Assembly (NCBI GenBank): GCA_030998225.1
Contig: JAPYXD010000746.1
Location: forward strand, 3,348,001-3,412,000
DNA: 64,000 bases
Reading direction: 5' to 3'
Source: Diplolepis rosae
Lineage: Eukaryota; Arthropoda; Insecta; Hymenoptera; Diplolepididae
The position numbers and the translations under genes are program-made. Under the pieces are notes generated by a model, which saw nothing but the letters and a program-made list of their open reading frames with translations, made no database searches and was not told the origin of the DNA. How positions within the stretch are numbered: position 1 is the stretch's first letter; every line of letters starts with the position of its first letter. Positions 13,191-22,489 of the stretch are shown piece by piece.

Positions 13191-13287
13191 CGCATCGGAA
13201 CGGACATTGATAGATCTGATCCACTGTAACAGCTGGTGGAGCGGTCGAGTCTCTTAAGACTATTAGAAATAAGTTCTAGCTTTAGGT

Positions 13288-14059
13288 ATGTCTGAGAACT
13301 CAGATGATACTTGTCTTCCAGAGATCGACGATGATGATGATCTTATTGAAATCTATTATGATATAGATAAAATGAATGATGATGAGTTTGATAATGAGGT
13401 TAGCTTAATTTTATAATTAATTTCAATGAATACCAAGTAGTTTTTCATCTAAGATATAAAAATTAATGTAAGTTTATAACATATTTTTATTAATGATAAG
13501 TAATTACTGTTTGATCAAATTGATTTATATATTTTAATGAAAACTCAATATCTTTTATTGAAGATATTAAGCAAAACTTGATTTAAATTTAAAGATGGCT
13601 CGGCTAATGCCGAATCGACACCGCCAACGTCACCGATTAGGATGGATGATTTCCTGGAAGAGGAGATTCCACGGACACCTATCCATACACCATTAGAGAT
13701 GTTAACACCTCCAACATCACCAACAATGATTGAGTTCTCTTCTCCCATCCAACCGCCAACACCATCACCTGTGTTGTCTCCAATTAGGGCAGGTCATCGT
13801 CATCGTTGTCGTCATTGTTATCGTCACCTTCACCGTCATCTTCACCGTCATCGTCATCATCACCGTCATCATCATCACCGTCATCGAAGCTCCAGTCACC
13901 ATCATCGCGTCAGATGTTCCTCTCATTAATGCCATCGGCGACATTTTCGATAACAATAAAATAAAAATAAAAAAGTTAAATACTAAGAAAAAAATCTTAG
14001 AGCTTAGAATTTCTACTGCTTTGCTTACCGCTTTGTTTGTATTATATATTAGTGTATAG
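13288..14059 (+). pseudogene. Remnant of an acidic, Ser/Pro-rich Maverick protein with trinucleotide-repeat tract
   Basis: I do not recognise this gene. A short acidic frame starts at 13288 (MSENSDDTCLPEID...) and stops near 13413. A second frame covers 13595-13785 and is rich in TPPTSP and PTPSP motifs. A TCA/TCG/CGT trinucleotide array at 13785-13900 follows, in which all three frames are open. A third frame leads out of the array to a stop at 14057-14059. Slippage in the array probably broke one original protein into these pieces. An intron between the first two parts is possible, but the splice phases I tried do not agree. No function can be assigned. Confidence 0.35.
13785..13900 (+). 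repeat. TCA/TCG trinucleotide microsatellite
   Basis: An imperfect array of CGTCAT, CACCGT and CATCAT triplets. It yields His/Arg, Ser/Pro or Val/Ile runs depending on frame. The resulting open frames on both strands are compositional and not evidence of genes. Confidence 0.8.
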
Positions 14060-14122
14060 TATAATCATAGGCTGGTAATAGTTTACTGAAGTGGGGGTTC
14101 TGGTAGAGTGGGGATCTTTACC

Positions 14123-14157
14123 TATAAGAGACACGGCGTCGGTGAAAATCTATCATT
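14123..14157 (+). promoter_or_regulatory. Core promoter of the Maverick DNA polymerase gene
   Basis: A TATAAGA box at 14123 is followed by an arthropod-style initiator TCATT whose A is at 14155, 32 bases downstream. The leader then runs about 120 bases to the ATG at 14276. The same layout occurs before other genes of this element. Confidence 0.55.
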
Positions 14158-14275
14158 CTGTAACGGATTGAGATTAATATTAGAAGTAGCTAGACATACT
14201 ACAGTTTAAGTGTACAATAAGCCTAGTATCCAGCTCATTTTCAAGATTTGTAAAAGCTTGGATTTTCTACCAAAG

Positions 14276-17200
14276 ATGTCTGGAAAGCGCAAGTCTTTTG
14301 AATACAACCTGGACGAGAGACCTACGAAGCGGTGGAATCATACAACTTTTCTGAATGAATGTCAAATTCTCATTCCACTTATTGAAGAAGCACTAGTCTT
14401 AATATCGAGACTGCCAAATGGTGATTCTAAAGTTGATTTTATCGACCGTTGGGTGCAACAGTGTATTAAGAATCTAGATACACTGAATAATGTACTACGA
14501 GATTTATTTAGGACCTCTGAAAAAATGAGGTGCTTCAATATTATTCAACAAATAATGAGCCTGCGTGCTCACTTAGAATCATATTTAAAGAAAGGTACTG
14601 GCTTAGATCAGTCTAATTCTATTTCTGACCGAGTGCGTTGGATAGATTGTGAGAGAGCATTTCAATGTCGACTATGAACAAGTGCAATCCTGAACCTTGT
14701 GCATATAGACATTGGCGCTTTCTTAGACGACGCTTCAATGTTATTTCAACAACATATACGAAAAGCTGTAAATAAATATGGAGCGATAAGAGTCTATGGT
14801 GTGCTTGCTGCAAAATTTAGAAGAGTGTTGAATGATGAAGAGTTCGTGACGCTGAAGACCTTTATGGCGAAAACGAGTGAAATCTTTAATACGACTTTGT
14901 TGGAAGATTGGTTCCAAAAAAATATAAAAAACTCAATATTACGAAAAGTTGAAGAGTTCCAAGATTCGGGTTCTGATTGGACCTTACATTCAATCGTAAA
15001 ACTAGAAATCAACATTAATAAATAGAACCCCTTGCGTGCAAGTTCATTTATCACCCTACCTTACCCAATTAAGAAGAAGCGAGCATGTTTAAACGTAGAA
15101 AATAAGAATGATGATGAATGTTTTAGGTGGGCTGTTTTGTCAGCATTATTTCCAGTTGATGGAAATGATCATCCTGAACGTGTGTCTCATTATAAGCCAC
15201 GTAAAGGCATGTTAGATTTTACTGGAATAAAGTTCCCTGTAACATTAATGAATGTTCCAAAGTTTGAAAAACAGAATGACGTTTCAATCAATGTCTATGG
15301 TCTTGTAAGAAGAAAGTTCAAATATAATGTTGTTCCTCTTCATGTAACGTCAGAGAAGAAGGAACAACATATCAATCTTTTGTATATACAAGATGATTAC
15401 ATTGATGAAAGTTTGAATGATGATGTATTTGAATTAGATGGAGAAAATACTGACTTTTTCAATTTCCATTATGTATGGATTAAAGATTTATCTAGACTTG
15501 TTTCTAATCAACTTTCAAGAGGCAGGTATAGAAAATACATTTGTGACCGATGTCTGCATTATTCATTAAGCGAAGCAAATTTGGTTAAACACACAGAGAT
15601 TTGTAAAAAGATGAATCAATGTAGAGTTACATCACCTAAACCAGAAAATAATGTTGTTAAGTTCAAGAACTTTAATAATAAAGAAAAGGTACCATTTGTT
15701 GTCTACGCTGATTGTGAAAGTCTCTTGATTCCGGTAGAAGAATCACCGGAAAAAATAAGCAACACTGAGGTCATTCAACATCATGAAATACTCAGCATAG
15801 GCTATTATTTAAAATGTAGTTATGACGATATACTTTCTAAGTATAAGGCATGTCCTGAAAACAAAGCAGATCCTGCTAAGTGGTTTGCTGATGAATTGCG
15901 ACAATTAGCAGAAGACGTTGAAACAGTATTCATATGCTCCATACCCATGGAAGACTTGACTACTAAACAGCAGGTTGCCTTCAAGGAAGCTACAATCTGT
16001 CACATTTGTGAACAGAATATTACTCCCGGAGAAGAAAAGAAAGTTAGAAACCATTGTCACCTTACTGGTAAATACCGAGGCCCTGCTCATGAAAATTGCA
16101 ACTTAAGCCAACAAGATTCTCGCACCATACCCGTTGTTTTCCATAATTTAAGTGGGTATGATGCTCACTTTATCATTCGCGCAATTTCCACTCAATTTGA
16201 AGGTCGAGTCAACCTACTTCCTTTGAATAAAGAGAAATGTATCAGCTTCACAAAAAATATTAATGATAGTGAAATTAAATTCCGGTTTATAGACTCATTC
16301 CGTTTCATGGCTTCGTCATTAGACAAATTAGCATCATACATAGATGAATATCCAATCGTAAGTTCAACGTTTTCATATTTAAGTAAAGATAAAATTCAAT
16401 TGCTTACGCGAAAAGGTGTTTTTCCTTATGAATACTTTGATTCTAGGGAAAAACTCAAAGAGACACAGTTACCACCGAAAGAAAAATTCTTTAGCACTTT
16501 GAACGACTCTACAGTTTCTGACGAAGACTATGAACATGCACAACGGGTATGGTCTGAGTTGAAGTGTCAAAATCTTGGCGATTATGTGTACCTGTACATG
16601 AAAACAGATGTCTTATTGCTCGCAGATATCTTTGAAAATTTTCGAAATAAGTGTCTAGAAGCATACGAACTCGATCCATCACACTATTATACGACTCCTG
16701 GTTTGTCTTGGGATGCCATGTTAAAGTATTCGAAAGTAAAATTAGAACTTCTTACTGACATTGATAAACTAATGTTTATTGAGCTAGGCATAAAGGGTGG
16801 AGTAAGTCAATGCTCTAACCGTTACGCTAAAGCCAATAATCCATATATGGACTGTTACAATGAAAATGAGGAAATCGTTTACGTAATTTACTTTGATGCA
16901 AATAACCTTTATGGTTGGGCAATGGCTCAGTCATTTCCATTTGGTGGTTTTGAGTGGGTATATAATGTTGACAATAGTTTTAATTTTAACATTCCTGATG
17001 ATTCATCTGTTGGTTATATACTAGAAGTAGATCTAGATTACCCTGACGAACTTGATAACACTCACAGTGATTTCCCTTTCTGTCCTGAGCACTCAAAACC
17101 ACCAGGATCAAACCAGGAGAAGCTCTTGACTACTCTCCTACCGAAACGAAAGCACGTTCTCCATTACCGCGCATTCAAGCAAGCTCTTGCAAACGGTCTC

Positions 17201-18127
17201 AAGCTAGTCAAAATTCACCGAATATTGAGATTTAATCAGTCAAAATGGCTCAAGCCTTACATTGATTTTAATACATCAATGAGAATAAGTGCTAAAAATG
17301 AGGTTGAGAAGAACTTATTCAAACTCATGAACAATGCAGTCTACGGTAAAATAATGGAGAACGTTCGTAAACACATAGACGTTAAACTCGTGACAAAATG
17401 GGAAGGTAGGTATGGAGTAGAGGCCCTCATTTTAAGACCTAATTTTCACAGTCGAGCAATCTTTAATGAAGATTTAGTAGCTGTGGAACTAAGGAAAACT
17501 GAGGTTTTATTGAATAAACCCATTTATGTAGGTCTTAGTGTGCTTGATATATCTAAAACGTTAATCTATGACTTTCATTATGACTACATATTGAAGAGAT
17601 ATGGTAGAAAATGTAAACTGCTATACACCGACACTGATAGTTTGATTTATGAAGTCGAATGCGCAGACTTTTACATGGATATGAAACAAAACATCCACAA
17701 ATTCGATACGTCTGACTATCCTGTAAATAACGTTTATGGTATGCCTCAAGCCAACAAAAAGATCCTAGGACTCATGAAAGATGAGTGCAATGGTAAAATA
17801 GTTACTGAATTTGTTGGCTTGAGAAGCAAAATGTACAGCATTCGCGTTAATGGTCAAGATTTTGTAAAGAAAGCTAAAGGTGTTAAAGCAGGCGTAGTTA
17901 AAAAGAGTATTCATTTTGATGACTATGTTGAGTGTCTCGAGAATTTTTCAACTCAGACCAGAACGCAGTATGTTATCAGATCACATCTCCACAAACTACA
18001 AACTGTGAAGCAGTTGAAATTGGCCTTAAACCCTTTCGATGACAAGCGGTATCTGATACCAGAGAGTAAAAATACCCTAGCGTGGGGTCATTACAAGATT
18101 GAAGATATGGAAAAGAAGTGTAAATAG
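14276..18127 (+). pseudogene. Protein-primed family-B DNA polymerase of the Maverick/adintovirus
   Basis: A single frame runs from ATG 14276 to the stop at 18125, about 1284 codons, broken only by TGA at 14675 and TAG at 15023. The last 1031 codons are intact. Within that part are Exo I (VVYADCES, near residue 225), a zinc/HNH-like segment (ICHICE...VRNHCHLTGKYRG, near 322-345), Exo II (HNLSGYDAHF, near 370), Exo III (YMKTDVLLLAD, near 522), motif A (FDANNLYGWAM, near 621), motif B (NNAVYGK, near 767) and motif C (YTDTDS, near 865). An upstream C2H2-like motif (CDRCLHY...H) sits near residue 170. The enzyme would copy the element by protein priming. All catalytic acids are present, but the two nonsense codons make it a probable pseudogene, and I cannot exclude re-initiation downstream. 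Confidence 0.93.
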
Positions 18128-18222
18128 TTTTAAGTCGATTCATATTGTCGGAGTTGATGAAGATTGTTAATAATTTTCTAAGTCGATCGAAGAACAATGT
18201 CGGGATTTATGAGGATTATAAA

Positions 18223-18228
18223 AATAAA
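18223..18228 (+). terminator. Polyadenylation signal of the Maverick polymerase
   Basis: AATAAA lies about 95 bases after the polymerase stop, just before the AT-rich tandem array that separates it from the convergent integrase gene. Confidence 0.5.
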
Positions 18229-18330
18229 TGCAATTCGTATACATACAATACATGTTTTTTATTTGACAAAATCTTTCATGTTTATTACATTTGATACAAC
18301 CTAAGATCCAACTTTGATCACTTCAACATG

Positions 18331-18503
18331 AGTTTAACATTACTTCTAACATTAGTTTAATACTAGTTTAACATTACTTTAACATTAGTTTTAAATTACT
18401 TTAGCATTACTTTAACATAAGTTTAAGATTAGTTTAACATTAGTTTAACATTAGTTTAATATTAGTTTAACATTATTTTAACATTAGTTTAACATTAGTT
18501 TAT
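18331..18503. repeat. Tandem array of a 12-bp unit (ATTAGTTTAACA)
   Basis: About 14 imperfect copies of ATTAGTTTAACA fill the gap between the 3' ends of the convergent polymerase and integrase genes. Unit variants replace AGTT by CTTT or ATTT. No coding role is seen. Confidence 0.85.
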
Positions 18504-18520
18504 TTTGATGTAAAGTTAAG

Positions 18521-19300
18521 TTACATATCTGACTTATTTATCCAACTGTTGTGTGAACTGTCAAAGCCGAGCCATTTAACATGAACCTTATTACCACGTT
18601 TTTTGAGCACTTTCTCCACGAGATAAATATCTTGATAAATAATCCTTGAGTTTGTATGCGACTGGTTTGATTGACTTAACATGGTCCACAGTAAATATTT
18701 CTGTCGACCAATTGGGAGTGTATTCTTTTTCAAAGGTACTTTTATATTTGCTGATTCGAACTCTATCACCAATCTTGAATTTCGGGCGTCTGACTAATAT
18801 ATCCCTTTGTTTATGAAAACGTTCCAACAGTTTTTTCGTCTTTAGCTGTGACTTTTCCAGGTTTCATACCAATAGTACGATGTTTTCTGTTGTTATATTT
18901 TGATATAAGAGTATGCAAAATATCTATCCACTTATAATTCCCTTGTAAACTAAATTGTAGCCACATCATATTTTTAAGTGTACGATTAAATCGTTCTATT
19001 ATTGATGCTTTTAGATTACTATATGTTGAGTACAGTTTAATATTATGTAACTGCATTCAATTCTCAAATTGTGAGTTGTAAAACTCTTTACCCCTATCAG
19101 TATGCATGTTCTCTGGAACACGCCCTTGATCAAGTATTGATTTCACAGCTACAGTAACGTCTTTTCCATTCTTGCTTTTGACAGGGACAGCCCAGGCGTA
19201 TTTAGAAAATATATCAATGACTGTGAGCAAGTACTTAAAACCTTTGTTTACTTTGGAATATTTCTTTTCAAATTCTGTTCAATAAACCTCCTCCTCTTTT
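18521..19300 (-). pseudogene. Retroviral-type integrase with C-terminal chromodomain (Maverick integrase), broken
   Basis: The catalytic core reads leftward. The first Asp is in VIDIFSKYAW (about 19190-19230), the second Asp in HTDRGKEF (about 19081-19107), and the Glu in IIERFNRT (about 18977-19006), with 33 residues between the last two. A DNA-binding SH3-like part follows (KIGDRVRISKYK, PNWSTEIFTV), then a chromodomain (VEKVLKKRGNKVHVKWLGF). Such integrases insert Maverick DNA and make 6-bp target duplications. Breaks: a TGA between the two conserved blocks near 19057, frameshifts near 18811-18827 and near 18620-18770, and no N-terminal HHCC zinc domain. The 5' end runs directly into the stop of the neighbouring minus-strand gene, which suggests a deletion at that junction. 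Confidence 0.9.
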
Positions 19301-19984
19301 AGATGGTGATAAATTTTTGAAAAGTTTTGAAATAGTATTTGTATACTTCAAAGTATTGCTTGAGTGAATAGGTTGAGTGGGACTATAATTTTTGTTGTGA
19401 GCATTTGTGAGGATGAGAATTTCTTTATAATTGTCCGAATCACCGGGACTTATAAGAGTTTCATCAGGTTTTTGCTTAAACAGAAGCTCAAGCAAACCAG
19501 TTGTTTTCAAATAGTCTTTCTGACCACCAATGTTAATGTACAGGCCTTTAAAACTAATTGGTGTAATACCTATCATAAGTGAACCATCAGGAAGTTTACG
19601 TACTCCATAAATTATATCCAAATATTGTTTCCTATTTTTATTCAACAATTTAAGGAACTTGTTTGTTAACTTTTCATATTCTTCTTGAGCATCATGAGCA
19701 TTATCCTCTTGAAGTAGAGTTCTATCAAACTCTTCATCATTATCAACAGCACTTCTAACTGAAGAATCATTTTCTTCTTTCTCTACCTTCTCAATCTTAC
19801 TTTCCCTGATGGATGCATCAGTTACGTCTGCTAACTTTTGCAATGGAGTAACTATTGGTTTGAAAGTTTCTCTAAAAATACTTTTCGCAGCTTCCTTACC
19901 CATCTTGAACATATGATGTTTTCGTCGAATAGCATCACTAGCTTTAGCTATTTGACGAAGCATTTCTTGCTCTTTCCTAAACAT
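19268..19984 (-). CDS. Maverick-associated structural-type protein of unknown function
   Basis: This 238-residue open frame is intact. Its N-terminal half is charged and predicted coiled coil (MFRKEQEMLRQIAKASDAIRRK..., later EKVEKEEND). The C-terminal half holds a compact conserved part with YGVRKLPDGSLMIG and TTGLLELLF. Proteins of this layout are common next to capsid genes in insect Mavericks, so a virion-associated role is plausible, though no activity is known to me. A minus-strand TATA box (20044-20037) and a TTAGT initiator (A at 20013) precede it. The end overlaps the truncated 5' end of the integrase remnant. Confidence 0.7.
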   Translation of the reverse strand: MFRKEQEMLRQIAKASDAIRRKHHMFKMGKEAAKSIFRETFKPIVTPLQKLADVTDASIRESKIEKVEKEENDSSVRSAVDNDEEFDRTLLQEDNAHDAQEEYEKLTNKFLKLLNKNRKQYLDIIYGVRKLPDGSLMIGITPISFKGLYINIGGQKDYLKTTGLLELLFKQKPDETLISPGDSDNYKEILILTNAHNKNYSPTQPIHSSNTLKYTNTISKLFKNLSPSKRGGGLLNRI

Positions 19985-20012
19985 GTTTATGTCTTGATGC
20001 CTTAAGCAACAC

Positions 20013-20044
20013 TAATTTCAACACCAATAAATTCTCTATTTATA
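20013..20044 (-). promoter_or_regulatory. Leftward core promoter (TATAAATA plus TTAGT)
   Basis: On the minus strand TATAAATA begins at 20044, and TTAGT with its A at 20013 follows 31 bases later. The transcript would start 29 bases before the ATG at 19984. It forms a divergent pair with the rightward promoter at 20119. Confidence 0.6.
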
Positions 20045-20118
20045 GAATAATGAAGCAATCAAATCCTTTCCTGTATCTCCCCTTATTTAAATCACTATCC
20101 TTGTCAATTACTGCAAGG

Positions 20119-20154
20119 TATAAATACTGTGCTTTTATGGCTTGTAAGTCAGTC
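20119..20154 (+). promoter_or_regulatory. Rightward core promoter (TATAAATA plus TCAGTC)
   Basis: TATAAATA at 20119 and TCAGTC with its A at 20151 are 32 bases apart, a textbook arthropod core promoter. It drives the PLA2/pX/protease side of the element. Confidence 0.65.
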
Positions 20155-20179
20155 GCTCGCAAGCTTTTGTAGAGTGTAG

Positions 20180-20644
20180 AATGATTATAGTATACATCGA
20201 GAGAATAAGAAAAAGTGTAAAGGCAAAGGATTAGTTAACAGCATTATCAACAAGTTACCGTTTGAATTACATTTACCAGGTTATCAATATTGTGGACCTG
20301 GCACTAAGTTAACAAAGCGATTGGCTCGCGGTGATCCAGGTATAAATAGATTAGATTCTGCATGTAAAGAGCACGATATTGCATACTCACAGAACCGAGA
20401 AAATATTGGAAGAAGAAACGCTGCAGATAAAATATTAGCAGAGAAATCGTGGAACCGTGTTTTAGCTACAGACTCTGGTTTAAGTGAAAAAGCAGCTGCC
20501 TTAGCTATAACTACCATAATGAAAGCTAAATCAAAACTCGGTATGGGTTTGAAGCAAAAAAAGAGACAGAAGAAGAAGAATACTTCTAAGAAAAAAAGAT
20601 GCTGCAAATATTGTCGATGCTGCAAAGAAATCCATGATTTCTAG
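20180..20644 (+). pseudogene. Parvovirus-like phospholipase A2 domain protein of the Maverick
   Basis: The frame is open from 20180 to 20644. It shows the calcium-binding loop YQYCGPGTKL and the catalytic HD dyad in LDSACKEHDIAY, followed by NRENIGRRNAADKIL and a very basic Lys-rich tail. In parvoviruses and adintoviruses this domain sits in a minor virion protein and opens the endosomal membrane during entry. The only nearby ATG (20181) is one base out of frame with the domain, so the start is lost or frameshifted. At the 3' end the frame closes just after the next protein begins in another frame (20634), suggesting that the two were once joined. The catalytic residues are conserved. Confidence in the family is high, and in present function low. 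Confidence 0.85.
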
Positions 20645-21050
20645 TAATCATGCACATGCCACCATCAAGGCTGCTCTAAAAAGTGCCCGGAAAGCTGTCA
20701 AGCGAGCAGGTGGTAGAAGTCATGTAATACCACCTCGAATTTTACCTCTACCAACTAAAGTCGGTGGATTTTTACCTCTTATTCCACTTTTCGCTGGACT
20801 TAGCGCTTTAGGGTCCCTTACTGGAGGAGCGGCAGGTATAGCAAAGGCTGTGAATGACGCTAGCGCAGCCAAGGAACAACTAACTGAAGCTCATCGGCAT
20901 AATAGAGCAATGGAAGAAAAAAATATCGGTAAAGGACTACATCTCAAACCCTATCGACAAGGACTTGGTCTTTACGTTCAGCCCTTTCACCAAGGCAAGG
21001 GAATAAAAAACAAACGAACATCAAAGAAAGAGAAAAAAAACTTGCACTGA
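20634..21050 (+). CDS. Adenovirus pX-like hydrophobic virion protein (Maverick)
   Basis: This 138-residue frame has a basic start (KSARKAVKRAGGRS), a Pro-rich turn (PPRILPLPTKVGG), and a hydrophobic, Gly/Ala-rich segment near residues 44-80 (FLPLIPLFAGLSALGSLTGG). The tail carries repeats GLHLKPY, GLGLYVQPF and a Lys-rich end. This profile matches the pX-like or membrane-active core protein of adintoviruses. It overlaps the end of the PLA2 frame by 11 bases in a different phase, and was probably the C-terminal part of the same polyprotein. A run of eight A at its end appears to have shifted frame relative to the protease that follows. Confidence 0.65.
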   Translation: MISSNHAHATIKAALKSARKAVKRAGGRSHVIPPRILPLPTKVGGFLPLIPLFAGLSALGSLTGGAAGIAKAVNDASAAKEQLTEAHRHNRAMEEKNIGKGLHLKPYRQGLGLYVQPFHQGKGIKNKRTSKKEKKNLH

Positions 21051-21475
21051 AGCTACCTCACCGTACCCTAACTGATTTTGACTTGCTTAAATATGCCAGA
21101 GCTGTAAAGATTCCTCATTTTCGTGGAGTCTTTATGCGAAATTCATTACCAGTAAAAGGGCCTAAACGATACGAGTCAGCCATCATCAATCTTGATGATA
21201 AAGAAGGTCCTGGAACACATTGGGTGGCATACAAAAAAAGTAATAATGAAATAATGTACTTTGACAGTTTTGGTAACCTTCAACCACCAATTGATCTCAT
21301 AAAATATTTAGGCGATGGTAGCTTCATAAAATATTTAGGCGATGGTAGCTTCATAAAATATAATCATGAGAGATATCAAAATTATGATACGTTTAAATGT
21401 GGACATTTGTGCCTCAAATTTCTATGTGGACAGCTTAATTCAAGAAGGAAATATAGTCTATATAATAGTAAGTAG
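21041..21475 (+). pseudogene. Adenain-like cysteine protease (Maverick PRO) with internal duplication
   Basis: From about 21041 the frame reads through KLPHRTLTDFDLLKYA to a stop at 21475. The catalytic His is in PGTHWVAYKK, the acidic residue in YFDSFGN, and the Cys in FKCGHLCLKFL. Adenain-type proteases mature capsid proteins. Between the acid and the Cys a 27-bp unit is repeated exactly in tandem (about 21303-21356), duplicating the nine residues IKYLGDGSF. No ATG starts the frame: it emerges from a poly-A run at the end of the pX-like gene, consistent with a frameshift there. Catalytic residues are intact, but the duplication lies inside the fold. Confidence 0.85.
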
Positions 21476-21493
21476 TTAACTATCAACTTCAGT
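21459..21493 (+). promoter_or_regulatory. Core promoter of the penton-like gene (TATATAAT plus TCAGT)
   Basis: TATATAAT at 21459 is followed by TCAGT with its A at 21491, 32 bases downstream and 21 bases before the ATG at 21512. It overlaps the end of the protease gene. Confidence 0.6.
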
Positions 21494-21511
21494 ATACATT
21501 TAGATACCGTT

Positions 21512-22453
21512 ATGGACAATTCATTTACTCTGACGATAACAGGAAATACTTCAGTGCTTGAAGCTGAATATTTTCCACCAATAGAACTCTCACCAAACAA
21601 AAACTATGTTCTTGGTCTCGTCGAACTACTTACATTCAATTTAATTCATAACGTTGACATTGGAAAGAATAAATTTTATATAGGTAACCAAGTGGTAACG
21701 ATACCTCCTGGAAGTTATGAAATTGAAGATATTGAAAGATATATACAACAGTCTCTGGTAACTGGAAACTTTTCAAGTGTAATAGTATCAAATAATAAAA
21801 TTGAATTGGAAAAATTTGTTGAAAAGAATTTAAAAAATAACAGCACAGTAATAAATATTAAGCCTAATAATAACACGTTACGCAGTGAAATAAAGTGCAA
21901 TCAGAAAGTAAATTTCAAACCTAAGGATTCTATTGGGCAATTATTAGGATTTAAACAACGTGTTCTTGAAGCCAACAAAATTCATGTGTCTGATTTGCCT
22001 GTATCAATTCTAAGAGTAAATTCTCTAAGAGTTGAGTGTAGTATTACAACTGGAGCATACATAAATAATCGCAAAGTACACACCATCCATGAATTCTTTC
22101 CAACAGTCCCACCAGGATATGAGATCGTTGAAGTACCTGCACATGTCATTTACCTTCCGATCGTTGTAAAGGCAATACATAATCTTCAGCTCCGCATAGT
22201 TGACCAGGACGGAGACTTGGTCAATTTTCGAGGAGAAACGATAACGATTCGATTACATACTAATAAAATCAATGTGATGGGTATCGTTTATAATCGAAAA
22301 ATAGGTGGAAGCTATATTAATCACCCAACATGCAAGAGAACAACCAGTCTCAATTTATCTCGCAAGGTGTTAACACCTCAGAATCAACTTTTCCTGAAAC
22401 AGCTCGGGCTAAAAGTTATACACCAACGAAGAAAAAAAGGAAACAACAATTAA
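21512..22453 (+). CDS. Penton-like minor capsid protein of the Maverick
   Basis: This intact 313-residue frame begins MDNSFTLTITGNTSVLEAEYFPPIELSP and is rich in beta-strand-forming segments separated by Gly/Asn/Pro turns. It also has VTIPPGSYEIEDIERYIQQ and KPKDSIGQLLGFKQR. These blocks characterise the Maverick minor capsid protein, a single jelly roll that forms the icosahedral vertices. It lies between the protease and the major capsid gene, the usual order, and has its own core promoter. No lesion is visible. Confidence 0.8.
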   Translation: MDNSFTLTITGNTSVLEAEYFPPIELSPNKNYVLGLVELLTFNLIHNVDIGKNKFYIGNQVVTIPPGSYEIEDIERYIQQSLVTGNFSSVIVSNNKIELEKFVEKNLKNNSTVINIKPNNNTLRSEIKCNQKVNFKPKDSIGQLLGFKQRVLEANKIHVSDLPVSILRVNSLRVECSITTGAYINNRKVHTIHEFFPTVPPGYEIVEVPAHVIYLPIVVKAIHNLQLRIVDQDGDLVNFRGETITIRLHTNKINVMGIVYNRKIGGSYINHPTCKRTTSLNLSRKVLTPQNQLFLKQLGLKVIHQRRKKGNNN

Positions 22454-22489
22454 TCTACATTTATTTTGTTTATCGATGTCATAAAAAAA

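Noticed and set aside
12984..13207. Minus-strand frame of 73 codons in the left Maverick arm
   Set aside because: It runs against the apparent promoter direction and has no recognisable features.
13642..13956. His/Arg-rich and Met/Thr-rich open frames, possible metal-binding protein
   Set aside because: The frames arise from the TCA/CGT microsatellite and are open in several frames on both strands.
18521..18625. Host HP1-like chromodomain gene
   Set aside because: The chromodomain directly follows integrase core and DNA-binding segments in the order typical of Maverick integrases.
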